The notes beneath the pieces were generated by a model. It did not search any database. It was not told the DNA's origin and was given only the letters and a program-made list of their open reading frames with translations. Below are positions 1 through 7,670 of a stretch of DNA of 64,000 bases, one piece after another; the stretch's first letter is position 1, and every line of letters begins with the position of its first letter. The DNA is from Lysobacteraceae bacterium (lineage in GTDB: Bacteria; Pseudomonadota; Gammaproteobacteria; Xanthomonadales; Xanthomonadaceae). The translations under genes were made by a program, and so were the position numbers. The DNA is taken from contig JAEUPQ010000013.1 in assembly GCA_016789405.1 (NCBI GenBank), positions 25,674 through 89,673 on the forward strand. Reading direction: 5' to 3'.

Positions 1-1858
1 CCGGGAACGCGACCTCGCTTTCGATGCCTTCGACCTGCTTCGCGAGCGCGGCCATCTTCTTCAGCGTCGCATCGGTGCGCTCGATCGAGGCGCCTTCGGG
101 CATCTTCACGCCGGCGATGAGGTACAGCTTGTCCTGCACCGGGATGAAGCCGGCCGGCACGGCCTGGAACATCACGCCCGCGCCGACCAGCAGCGCCGCG
201 TAGATCGCGAACACCGCGCCGCGACGACCCAGCGCACGCGACACCGCGCCTTCGTAGCGCTTCGAACTGCTGTTGAAGAAACGGTTGAACGGACGGAACA
301 GCCAGCCGAACAGGCGATCGATCAGGCGCGACGGTGCATCCTTCGCGGCATCGTGCGGCTTGAGCAGCTTGGCGGCGAGCGCCGGCGACAGGGTGAGCGA
401 ATTGATCGCCGAGATCACGGTCGAGATCGCGATGGTCACCGCGAACTGCTTGTAGAACTGACCGGTGACGCCGGTGAGGAAGGCCATCGGCACGAACACT
501 GCACACAGCACGAGTGCGATCGCGATGATCGGTCCGGAGACTTCCTTCATCGCCAGGTGCGCTGCTTCGAGCGGTGTCGCGCCGTGTTCGATATGCCGCT
601 CCACGTTCTCGACCACCACGATGGCGTCGTCGACCACGATGCCGATCGCGAGCACCAGGCCGAACAGGGTCAGCGTGTTGATCGAATAGCCGAGCAGGTA
701 GAGCACGGCGAACGTGCCGACCACCGACACCGGCACCGCCAGCAGCGGAATGACCGAGGCGCGCCAGGTCTGCAGGAACAGGATGACGACCAGCACCACC
801 AGCAGGGTCGCTTCGAGCAGCGTCGTGATCACAGACTTGATCGAATCGCGCACGAAGATCGTCGTGTCGTAGATCGACACGATCTCCACGCCCGGCGGCA
901 GGGTCTTGCGGATCTCGGCCATCTTGTCGATGACCGCGTCGCGGATCTCCAGCGCGTTCGCGCCGGGGGCCTGGAAGATGCCGACCGCCGATGCATTCAT
1001 GCCGTCCAGTCGGGCGCGCAGCGTGTAGTCGCCGGCGGCCAGCTGGATGCGGGCGACGTCGCGCAGGCGCACGACTTCCCCGTTGTCGCCGCTCTTGAGC
1101 ACGATGTCGCCGAACTCGGTTTCATCCTGCAGGCGGCCCTTGGCGTTGATCGGCAGCAGGAAATCGCTGCCGTTGGGCATCGGTTCGGCGCCGAGCTGGC
1201 CGGCGGACACCTGCACGTTCTGCTCGCGCACCGCGCGCAGCACGTCGCCCGCGGTCATGCCGCGCGCGGCGATCTTGTCGGGGTCCAGCCACAGGCGCAT
1301 CGCGTAGTCGCCGCCGCCGAAGGCCTGTGCATCGCCGACGCCGGGAATCCGCGCCAGTTCGTCCTTCACGTGCAGGCGCATGTAGTTGCGCAGGTACAGC
1401 GAATCGTACTTGCCGTCCTTCGACACCAGGTGCACCACCATCAGGAACACTGGCGACTGCTTCTGCGTGGTGACGCCTTGCCGGCGCACGTCTTCGGGCA
1501 ATCGCGCGAGCGCCTGTGCCACGCGGTTCTGCACGCGTACGGCGGCTTCGTCGGGATCGGTGCCCGGCTTGAAGGTCACGGTCAGCGAAAGCACGCCGTC
1601 GGAACCGGCGACCGACTTCACGTACATCATGTCCTCGACGCCGTTGATCGCTTCTTCCAGTGGCGTGGCCACGGTTTCGGCGATCACCTTGGGATTGGCG
1701 CCGGGATAGACCGTGCGCACCACCACCGAGGGCGGCACCACTTCGGGGTATTCACCGATCGGCAGCAGCGGGAGCGCGATCAGGCCTGCGGCGAAGATCA
1801 CGATCGACAGCACCGCGGCGAAGATCGGCCGGTCGATGAAGAATCGGGAGAAATCCAT
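1..1858 (-). CDS. RND multidrug efflux permease, HAE1/AcrB type (3' end beyond window)
   Basis: Inner-membrane proton-driven drug/H+ antiporter subunit of a tripartite RND pump. The minus-strand reading frame opens at an ATG at 1858 with MDFSRFFIDRPIFA, the classical HAE1 N-terminus (cytoplasmic helix then TM1), and stays open for about 619 codons to the left edge. AcrB-type permeases have about 1050 residues, so roughly the C-terminal 40 percent is missing. The TM4 segment contains GIVVDDAIVVVENVER; the paired Asp410-Asp411 correspond to the proton-relay aspartates of AcrB. It lies 180 bp downstream of the adaptor gene on the same strand, giving the usual adaptor-permease order. Substrate cannot be read from sequence. 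Family assignment is secure. Confidence 0.95.
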   Translation of the reverse strand, partial: MDFSRFFIDRPIFAAVLSIVIFAAGLIALPLLPIGEYPEVVPPSVVVRTVYPGANPKVIAETVATPLEEAINGVEDMMYVKSVAGSDGVLSLTVTFKPGTDPDEAAVRVQNRVAQALARLPEDVRRQGVTTQKQSPVFLMVVHLVSKDGKYDSLYLRNYMRLHVKDELARIPGVGDAQAFGGGDYAMRLWLDPDKIAARGMTAGDVLRAVREQNVQVSAGQLGAEPMPNGSDFLLPINAKGRLQDETEFGDIVLKSGDNGEVVRLRDVARIQLAAGDYTLRARLDGMNASAVGIFQAPGANALEIRDAVIDKMAEIRKTLPPGVEIVSIYDTTIFVRDSIKSVITTLLEATLLVVLVVILFLQTWRASVIPLLAVPVSVVGTFAVLYLLGYSINTLTLFGLVLAIGIVVDDAIVVVENVERHIEHGATPLEAAHLAMKEVSGPIIAIALVLCAVFVPMAFLTGVTGQFYKQFAVTIAISTVISAINSLTLSPALAAKLLKPHDAAKDAPSRLIDRLFGWLFRPFNRFFNSSSKRYEGAVSRALGRRGAVFAIYAALLVGAGVMFQAVPAGFIPVQDKLYLIAGVKMPEGASIERTDATLKKMAALAKQVEGIESEVAFP

Positions 1859-2038
1859 GGGAAGTCCTTGGTTGCGGCAAAGCCGCGGCGAAGGCCGGCC
1901 CGAAGGCCGACCGGTGCGATGACGCGTGGCGTTGTTGCGATTCGTTGAAGGGACGAGCCGCCGTTCCGTCGCCGCCGGGGGGAGCGGCGATTGAATCTGC
2001 GACGGAACGGGGCCGTCAGACCGACGACCGGGGGAGGG

Positions 2039-3247
2039 TCACGGCGTTGCCGCCTGGGTCGGTTTCGGGGCGCCACCGATGGCCGCGATAGCGCGACCGC
2101 CGGTGCTTGTCGATGCATCCATCGCGACCTTCTTCGGCACGACCGGCATGCCGGGGAAGAACACCTTCTGCACACCGTTGACGATGACCGTGTCCTGCGC
2201 CGCCAGGCCGGACTCGACCACGCGCAGCCCATCGACCGAACGGCCGAGCACTACGTCCTTGCGCACGGCCTGGTTGCCCTTGCCGAGCACGTAGACGTAC
2301 TTGCGGTCCTGGTCGGTCAGCACGGCCTTGTCGTCGATCAGCAGGGCCTGCGCGCGGGCGCCGCCTTCGAGCTGCACGCGCGCGAACAGGCCGGGCGTGA
2401 AGCGTCGATCGGTGTTCTTCAGCACGGCGCGTGCGCGGATCGTGCCGGTGGCCGGGTCGACCTGGTTGTCGACGAAATCGACGATGCCTTCGTGCGGATA
2501 GCCGGTCTCGTCGGCGAGGCCGACGCGCACGCGGCTGCTCGAAGCCGTGCCGTCGCGCAGGAAGGCCTGTTCGTCGCTTTCGAAATACACGTGCACCGGA
2601 TCGAGCGAAACCACCGTGGTCAGCAGCGTGCCGTCGGCCTGCGCGAGGTTGCCGGTGGTGACCAGCGCGCGACCAGCGCGACCGTCGATCGGCGAACGCA
2701 CTTCGGTGAACTGCAGGTCCAGCCGCGCGCTGGCGACCGCCGCTTCGGCGGCGCGCACGCCGGCATCGCCCTGTGCGGTGGCGGCCTTGCGGGTGTCGAA
2801 CTCCTCGCGCGAGATGGCCTTGGCGTCGATCAGCGCCTGCGCGCGTGCATCCTGCGATCGTGCGAGGCGTGCTTCGCTGCGCGCGCGTTCGAGGTTCGCT
2901 TCCGCCTGCGCAAGCGCGGCGCGATACGGACGCTGGTCGATCACGAACAGCAGTTGGCCCTTGCGGACTTCGTCGCCTTCGCGGTACGCGACGCGTTCGA
3001 TGTAGCCGCTGACGCGTGGCCGCAGCTCGACGGTTTCCACGGCCGAGAACCGGCCGGTGACATCGTTCCATTGGGTCACGTCGCGCTGGAGCACCTGCGC
3101 GACGCTGACTTCCGGCGCTGGCGGCGCTGCATCCGCGGGTGCGGCTTCGCTGCTGCACGCGGAGACGACGATGGCGATCGCTGCGCTCAACAGCAGCGCG
3201 GCGAGGGAGCGGTGAGTGCCCGGACGGGCGAGCGAGTCGAGGTTCAT
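2039..3247 (-). CDS. RND efflux periplasmic adaptor lipoprotein (MexE/AcrA family)
   Basis: Membrane-fusion protein that bridges the inner-membrane RND permease and an outer-membrane channel. It has 402 residues, the usual length. The N-terminus has a hydrophobic stretch ending in the lipobox VVSAC with Cys31 as the lipidated residue. A barrel-sandwich/lipoyl half follows (ETVELRPRVSGYIERV, with EGDEVRKGQLLFVID), then an Ala/Arg/Glu-rich helical hairpin (about residues 105–170), the second lipoyl half (FTEVRSPIDGRAGRALV) and a beta-barrel with a membrane-proximal domain. Its ATG overlaps the stop of the SDR gene by 4 bp (ATGA), so the two are translationally coupled. No outer-membrane factor gene is visible; it could lie beyond the left edge. 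Confidence 0.93.
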   Translation of the reverse strand: MNLDSLARPGTHRSLAALLLSAAIAIVVSACSSEAAPADAAPPAPEVSVAQVLQRDVTQWNDVTGRFSAVETVELRPRVSGYIERVAYREGDEVRKGQLLFVIDQRPYRAALAQAEANLERARSEARLARSQDARAQALIDAKAISREEFDTRKAATAQGDAGVRAAEAAVASARLDLQFTEVRSPIDGRAGRALVTTGNLAQADGTLLTTVVSLDPVHVYFESDEQAFLRDGTASSSRVRVGLADETGYPHEGIVDFVDNQVDPATGTIRARAVLKNTDRRFTPGLFARVQLEGGARAQALLIDDKAVLTDQDRKYVYVLGKGNQAVRKDVVLGRSVDGLRVVESGLAAQDTVIVNGVQKVFFPGMPVVPKKVAMDASTSTGGRAIAAIGGAPKPTQAATP

Positions 3248-4158
3248 GGCGAGAGCCGGTCCTTGATGAGGGGAGTGGAAGCGATGTCGCGCAGCAACCT
3301 GCGCCCATCATGGAGAGAGCGTTCCGCAGGAACGGGCATTGCGCCATCCGATTCCTGCCATGTCGTGGCAGTAGTGTTCGTCGGTGCGGTGTCGATCGCG
3401 TCGATGTCGTCCGACCAGAACGGCGACGGCGCGTCTGTCGCGCCGAAGCGGATGACGGCATCGGTCGATGCGGCCGGGGCGATCGCCATCGACACCGCGC
3501 GTCGCGCCACCGCACCGAGGCTTGGCCATTCGGGGCAGGCATGGCGCACGTTGCCAGGTGTGCGCAGCGGTGCATCCACGCCGAGCAGCTGCACGTGCAC
3601 GCCGAGGGTGCGTGCTTCGTCGTGCAGGACGCGCGCGAGCATCCGCAGCGCGGCGGCGGTGATCGAGTGATGTCCGTAGCCCGCCCACGGATAGTCCGCG
3701 CCGGGACCGCCGACCAGCACATAGCCGCCCTGGCCGTGCGCGGAGAGCATCGGCAGCAGGTGGCGCGCAGCGAACAGGTGCGGCAGCAGGTCGTCATCGA
3801 TGCAGCGGCGCAGCACCTCGCCGGGCTGGTCCAGCAGTCGACCGCGGACGGGTGTGCCACGGATCGCGGCGACCACGCCGGTGATCGGCATGCCGAACGT
3901 GCGCACGCGGTGCGCGAGTCCAGCCGCCTCGGCGTCGCTGGCGACCGAGGCCGCGAGTGTCGTCAGCGGCTTGCCTGCGTGGCTCGCCTGCAGTTGGTCC
4001 AGCGCGTCCGCGTCGCGGCCGATGGCGATGACCGAGCGACCCGCGCCCAGCGCGGACGCCACCAGCGCGCCGCCTAGGCAGCCGGTCGCGCCAAGGACCA
4101 GCAGTGCGGGCTTGGGACCGTCGTCGAGGCCGGGATAATCATCAATTGTCCCGATCAT
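3244..4158 (-). CDS. SDR-family oxidoreductase in the efflux operon
   Basis: Short-chain dehydrogenase/reductase-like protein of 304 residues. The Rossmann start is ALLVLGATGCLGGALVASAL (glycine motif GATGCLG) near residue 20, followed by GRDAD where the cofactor ribose would bind. A Y-x3-K motif is not obvious: the equivalent region reads YGHHSITAAALRML, with His-Ser-Ile in place of the usual x3-Lys, so classical SDR catalysis is doubtful. The ATG at 4158 overlaps the preceding small gene by 4 bp and the stop overlaps the adaptor by 4 bp, so this is an integral part of the efflux operon. Substrate is unknown; a role in modifying the pump's inducer or substrate is only a guess from context. 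Confidence 0.8.
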   Translation of the reverse strand: MIGTIDDYPGLDDGPKPALLVLGATGCLGGALVASALGAGRSVIAIGRDADALDQLQASHAGKPLTTLAASVASDAEAAGLAHRVRTFGMPITGVVAAIRGTPVRGRLLDQPGEVLRRCIDDDLLPHLFAARHLLPMLSAHGQGGYVLVGGPGADYPWAGYGHHSITAAALRMLARVLHDEARTLGVHVQLLGVDAPLRTPGNVRHACPEWPSLGAVARRAVSMAIAPAASTDAVIRFGATDAPSPFWSDDIDAIDTAPTNTTATTWQESDGAMPVPAERSLHDGRRLLRDIASTPLIKDRLSP

Positions 4159-4400
4159 GGGATTTTCTCTCCCGAAAACATCACCTCGACGCTCTGGATG
4201 CGACCCGAGACCACGCCTTCGGCCCAGCGATGCAGCCACTTGCCGATCGGCAGCGCGAGGAGCGCGCCGATCAACCAGGACCAGCCAGCGGGAATTCCAA
4301 GCAATTGATTTACAAGCAATGCAAAGCCGGCCGACAGATCCACGAGGATCATCAGGACGAGACTGCTGCTCAACAGATTGCGGCGGGAGGCGGTGCTCAC
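4155..4400 (-). CDS. small two-helix membrane protein, first gene of the efflux operon
   Basis: An 81-residue protein of unknown function. I chose the GTG at 4400 because GGAG lies 7 bases upstream on the minus strand; a longer in-frame extension exists. It has two hydrophobic segments, LLSSSLVLMILVDLSAGFAL and a second around WSWLIGALLALPIGKWL, then a short polar tail ending GEKIP. The stop overlaps the SDR start by 4 bp (ATGA), which supports real translation. I recognise no family. The size and topology suggest a small membrane accessory or immunity-like protein, but nothing in the sequence proves this. Confidence 0.6.
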   Translation of the reverse strand: MSTASRRNLLSSSLVLMILVDLSAGFALLVNQLLGIPAGWSWLIGALLALPIGKWLHRWAEGVVSGRIQSVEVMFSGEKIP

Positions 4401-4488
4401 GGCGGGACTCCGATCCGGGAATGGTGTGCACTCTAGGCCTCCGGCCGCCGCTTGATTAGTCGGCGAATCGGGGAATAATTGTCCCTCG

Positions 4489-4499
4489 ATTGGTCCAAT
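4489..4499. promoter_or_regulatory. inverted repeat ATTGG-T-CCAAT between efflux operon and lysR (candidate operator)
   Basis: The 139-bp intergenic region between the efflux operon (minus) and the LysR gene (plus) contains the perfect dyad ATTGG-T-CCAAT. A second half-site CCATTGG follows at about 4504–4510. LysR-type regulators usually bind dyads in the divergent promoter they control, so this is a reasonable operator candidate. I could not fix -35/-10 boxes with confidence. Confidence 0.4.
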
Positions 4500-4539
4500 C
4501 ATCCCATTGGCCCAAACCTGCACGCCCCCGGAGGCCGTC

Positions 4540-5607
4540 ATGCAACGCGATCTCAACGACACGCTGGTGTTCGTCAAAGTGGTGGAGCACGGCAGCTTCA
4601 TCGCCGCTGCGAATGCGCTGCGCCTGCCCAAGACCACCGTCAGCCGCAAGGTGCAGGATCTCGAAACACGGCTGGGCGCGCAGTTGCTCCACCGCACCAC
4701 GCGCAAGCTCGGGCTGACCGAAGCGGGCAGCGTGTATTTCGAGCACTGCCAGCGCATCGCGCGCGAGCTCGACGAAGCCGAGAGCGCTGTCGGACAGTTG
4801 CAGGGCGGTCCGCGCGGCTGGCTGCGGTTCACCGCGCCGTATTCGATCGGCATCACCTGGGTCGCGCCGCTGCTCGGCGAATTCCACGCCATGCATCCCG
4901 AAGTGCGCATCGAGATGCTGCTGAGCAACGAGCCCGTCGACCTGATCGACCAGGAAATCGATGTCGCGCTGCGCGGCGGGCCGTTGCCCGATTCCAACCT
5001 CGTCGCGCGCAAGCTGTCGGTCTTCCGCTCGCAGGTCTATGCGAGCCCGCATTACATCGAACGCCATGGCGAGCCGCTGACCCCCGACGACCTGCAGCAC
5101 CACCGCACGCTCGCAATGCCAAAGCATCGGCGCAATGGCCAGTACTTCTGGCCGCTCGGCGATGGCGAGCGCAACGACGACGTGCGCATCGATCCGATCC
5201 TCGTCGCCAACGATCCCGGTGCGCTCACGGGCGCGCTGATCTGCGGCGAGGGCCTGATGCTTGCCAGCGACGTGATGATGAAGGCGCACATCGAGCTGGG
5301 CCACGTGCAGCGCGTGCTGGCAGGCTGGACCGGACCGGAATACGCGTTCAACGCGGTGTTCCCGCGTGGCCGGGTCACATCGCCGAAGGTGCGCGCCTTC
5401 GTCGACTTCCTCGTCGACCGATTGAATTTCGACGCGGACTACATGCAGGTGATGTGCCCGGACCGCAAGCGATTCCTGGCTGCACAGGAAGCCTCGCGCG
5501 TGGCGAAGGCGGAATTGAGCAAAGCGCGTCGCAAGGCCGTCGCCATGCCGCTGCCCGAAGGCGAGTACGACGCCGGCATGGACATGTCGGAGCCGGTCGC
5601 GCGCTGA
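4540..5607 (+). CDS. LysR-family transcriptional regulator, divergent from RND operon
   Basis: DNA-binding regulator of 355 residues, somewhat longer than the usual 300 because of a charged C-terminal tail (from about residue 315, KRFLAAQEASRVAKAEL). The start ATG 4540 has GGAGG 5 bases upstream. The N-terminal winged helix-turn-helix reads FVKVVEHGSFIAAANALRLP then TTVSRKVQDLETRLGAQLLHRTTRKL, the standard LysR signature. The effector-binding domain begins near residue 90 with RGWLRFTAPYSIG, typical of the DmlR/AaeR-like subgroup. It is transcribed away from the RND efflux operon, so it probably controls that operon in response to a small-molecule inducer. The inducer is unknown. Confidence 0.92.
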   Translation: MQRDLNDTLVFVKVVEHGSFIAAANALRLPKTTVSRKVQDLETRLGAQLLHRTTRKLGLTEAGSVYFEHCQRIARELDEAESAVGQLQGGPRGWLRFTAPYSIGITWVAPLLGEFHAMHPEVRIEMLLSNEPVDLIDQEIDVALRGGPLPDSNLVARKLSVFRSQVYASPHYIERHGEPLTPDDLQHHRTLAMPKHRRNGQYFWPLGDGERNDDVRIDPILVANDPGALTGALICGEGLMLASDVMMKAHIELGHVQRVLAGWTGPEYAFNAVFPRGRVTSPKVRAFVDFLVDRLNFDADYMQVMCPDRKRFLAAQEASRVAKAELSKARRKAVAMPLPEGEYDAGMDMSEPVAR

Positions 5608-5699
5608 GGCGGGCCGTGCCCCGCGTGCCCGACGCCTCGCGCGGGACGCTGCCGACCGCCGCAGGCCGAGGATGCGCGGCGCATGTCATGAGGAAGTGC

Positions 5700-5952
5700 A
5701 TGAAGCTCAATCTGTCCATCGGTCTGGCCACCGTCCTGCTCGCAGGTCTCATGACTGCCTGTACCGCGCAGGCAGGCTGGCCGCAGCCGAGTACGGCCTG
5801 CACCGCTGCGAACCAGGGCGCCACATCGGCCGTGGAGTATCGCTCGCCATGGGGGTGAGCGCCTGGAGATCACTTACTACTGCGACGGCGGCCACTGGCA
5901 GCTGTTCGTCATCTGCGACCTCAACCCGGGCGGCATCTGCGTGCTGTATTGA
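5700..5952 (+). pseudogene. small lipoprotein gene with a +1 frameshift in a run of five G
   Basis: The ATG at 5700 (GAGGA about 5 bases upstream) opens MKLNLSIGLATVLLAGLMTAC, a signal peptide with lipobox LMTAC. The frame then hits TGA just after SPWG. The next frame carries on without a stop as ERLEITYYCDGGHWQLFVIC and ends CVLY at 5952. The switch falls exactly at the GGGGG run 5851–5855: four G instead of five would restore one continuous protein of about 83 residues with four Cys after the lipid Cys. Either the gene is broken, the run is a slippage site, or one base is a sequencing error. Function is unknown. Confidence 0.65.
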
Positions 5953-6032
5953 TCGCAGCGCGGGTGCGTCATCCGGCACCGTTCCGCTGGTGCCGGATGT
6001 CCGGAGCGGAAGCCGGTGCACAGTTCGCGCCA

Positions 6033-7085
6033 TCACGGCCGCGCCAGTCGCTGCAGGCGGAAGGCGTCGCCGAGATCGCCGCGCATGCCGGCGATGAGCG
6101 CATGCATGAGGATCAGGCGACGGTCCGCGTCGGGATGCGTCCTGCGCAAGCGCTCGGCCGCTGCGGCGCCCTGCCGCCGATAGGCCAGCAGGACGCGCGC
6201 TGCCTGCTCTTCGCGCGTGGCCTCGCGCGCGATGGGTGCGTGGCCCATCGCGCGGACCATCGCTTCGGCGACCGACCACGTGGCCCAGGGGTTCTGGCCC
6301 GTGACCAGTTTGCCGTCGACGATCGTGTTGTCGAGATACATCGGCCCTTCGACATAGCGCGCGCCCACTTCGCGCAGCCGATCCTGGAGGAGATAGGGAA
6401 AGAGGTCGCGCGCGTTCTCGATCAGGAACAGTTCCTCGTCGTTGCTGAAACCGGTGACGCGGCGTTGCGACAGCAGTCGCGAACCATCGTCGAGACGGAC
6501 GTTCAGCAGCGCTGCGGGACCATGGCAGACCGCGCCGATCACCCCGCCGCGCGCATGGATCGCGCGCACGATCCGATGGATGTCGACATCGTCCGGAAAG
6601 TCGAACATCGTGCCCTTGCCGCCGACGAAATAGACCGCCTCGTAGCGATCCGGATCCACGGCCGACAGCTGCAGCGTCGCCTTGAGCCTGCGTCGTGCTT
6701 CGGCATCGTTGAGGAATGCGTGATCGGCCTGGTCGAGGTCCTCGTCCAGCTTCATCGGCGGTTCGCCGCCCTTCGGGCTGGCGATGTCGACCTCATAGCC
6801 GTTCGCGCGGAACACGTAGTACGCACGCGACAATTCGGTCAGCTCGTAGCCGGCCTTCTTGCCGCTGTCGCCGATCATGGCCGTGCTGGTGACCACGGCA
6901 AGCACGCGTCCTCGCTGCTCGCGCACGCCATCGCGCAGGAATGCGAGATCCGCTGGCGTCGATGCGGGGTTCGCCGGCATCTGTTCGTCGAGCGCGAAAC
7001 CGTCGACGTAGACGTATCCGCCGATGCACGACAGCAGCAATCCCGTCGCGCAGGCGAGCAGGCCGCGTCGGATCCATCGTTTCAT
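6033..7085 (-). CDS. DJ-1/PfpI-family protein with N-terminal membrane anchor
   Basis: Class I glutamine-amidotransferase-like (DJ-1/PfpI/Hsp31) protein of 350 residues. The start is ATG 7085, with GGAG 8 bases upstream on the minus strand. The N-terminus MKRWIRRGLLACATGLLLSC is a signal anchor or lipoprotein signal. The DJ-1 core follows: RVLAVVTSTAMIGDSGKKAG, YEVDIASPKGGEPP, then the nucleophile elbow GAVCHGPAAL with Cys187 and adjacent His188, and VTGQNPWATW near the domain end. A C-terminal 80-residue helical Arg/Ala-rich extension is not part of the family. The core resembles glyoxalase/chaperone-type members; an exported location would be unusual. Activity is unproven. Confidence 0.85.
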   Translation of the reverse strand: MKRWIRRGLLACATGLLLSCIGGYVYVDGFALDEQMPANPASTPADLAFLRDGVREQRGRVLAVVTSTAMIGDSGKKAGYELTELSRAYYVFRANGYEVDIASPKGGEPPMKLDEDLDQADHAFLNDAEARRRLKATLQLSAVDPDRYEAVYFVGGKGTMFDFPDDVDIHRIVRAIHARGGVIGAVCHGPAALLNVRLDDGSRLLSQRRVTGFSNDEELFLIENARDLFPYLLQDRLREVGARYVEGPMYLDNTIVDGKLVTGQNPWATWSVAEAMVRAMGHAPIAREATREEQAARVLLAYRRQGAAAAERLRRTHPDADRRLILMHALIAGMRGDLGDAFRLQRLARP

Positions 7086-7208
7086 GGAAACCACTCCCGT
7101 CCGGCCGCAATCCGGCCCGTCGAAATCCTGTCACCCGGGATGTGAAGAAAGATTCAAGCGTCGCTGCCGTGCATGCGTCCGTGGGCGCGGCCTTCGTCGC
7201 CCCTGCCG

Positions 7209-7598
7209 CTACTTCAGCCGTTCGAGACGCCCCTTGCGGCGAACGATGTTCTTGTAGTCCCACTGGGTGTCCCGGGCCTTGCCGAGCCAGCGCGCAAGAT
7301 CATTGATGTCGACCTGTTCGGCCGTGGTGAATCGTGCTTCCGCAGCCTTGAACTTGCCTTCGTTCGAGAGGCCCGGCTCATCGAACGACTGCCCGCTCCA
7401 GAACAGCAGGCGAACGCAGTGTTTGAGCTTGCTGTAGCCGACGATCGGATTGCCGTCGAGGAACCACACGGGGTGGGCGTGCCACACCTTGTTTTCCGCT
7501 TCGGGCAAGTGGCATGCGATTTCGCGTGCGAGCAGGTCGCAGATCGCCTGGTCGGCGGGTTGCAGCGCCGCATGGTACTGGAGGGTGTCGGGATGCAT
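7209..7598 (-). CDS. DUF1801 / YdhG-like protein
   Basis: Small protein of 129 residues from the ATG at 7598. A start at 7628 (MPAPPARTRP) is also open, and neither has a clear ribosome-binding site. It shows the YdhG/DUF1801 pattern: an N-terminal helix (YHAALQPADQAICDLLAREI), WHAHPVWFLDGNPIVGYSKL, then RLLFWSGQSF and a basic C-terminus KNIVRRKGRL. Family members have a compact fold related to the iron-chaperone frataxin analogue Fra; no enzymatic activity is established. It appears to stand alone, convergent with nothing and 72 bp from the next minus-strand gene. Confidence 0.75.
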   Translation of the reverse strand: MHPDTLQYHAALQPADQAICDLLAREIACHLPEAENKVWHAHPVWFLDGNPIVGYSKLKHCVRLLFWSGQSFDEPGLSNEGKFKAAEARFTTAEQVDINDLARWLGKARDTQWDYKNIVRRKGRLERLK

Positions 7599-7670
7599 CG
7601 GTCGGGTCCGTGCCGGGGGTGCGGGCATGTTGCATGGCGGTGTGGTGGAGCGCCAGCGACGGCCGCGCGA

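Noticed and set aside
353..1948. 531-codon open frame on the plus strand opposite the RND permease, rich in His/Arg/Asp
   Set aside because: It is the antisense reading of a clear RND permease; composition is typical of GC-driven shadow frames and it has no motif.
7086..7094. GTG at 7094 as the start of the DJ-1-like gene
   Set aside because: The Shine-Dalgarno sequence GGAG would abut this codon; ATG 7085 has correct spacing.
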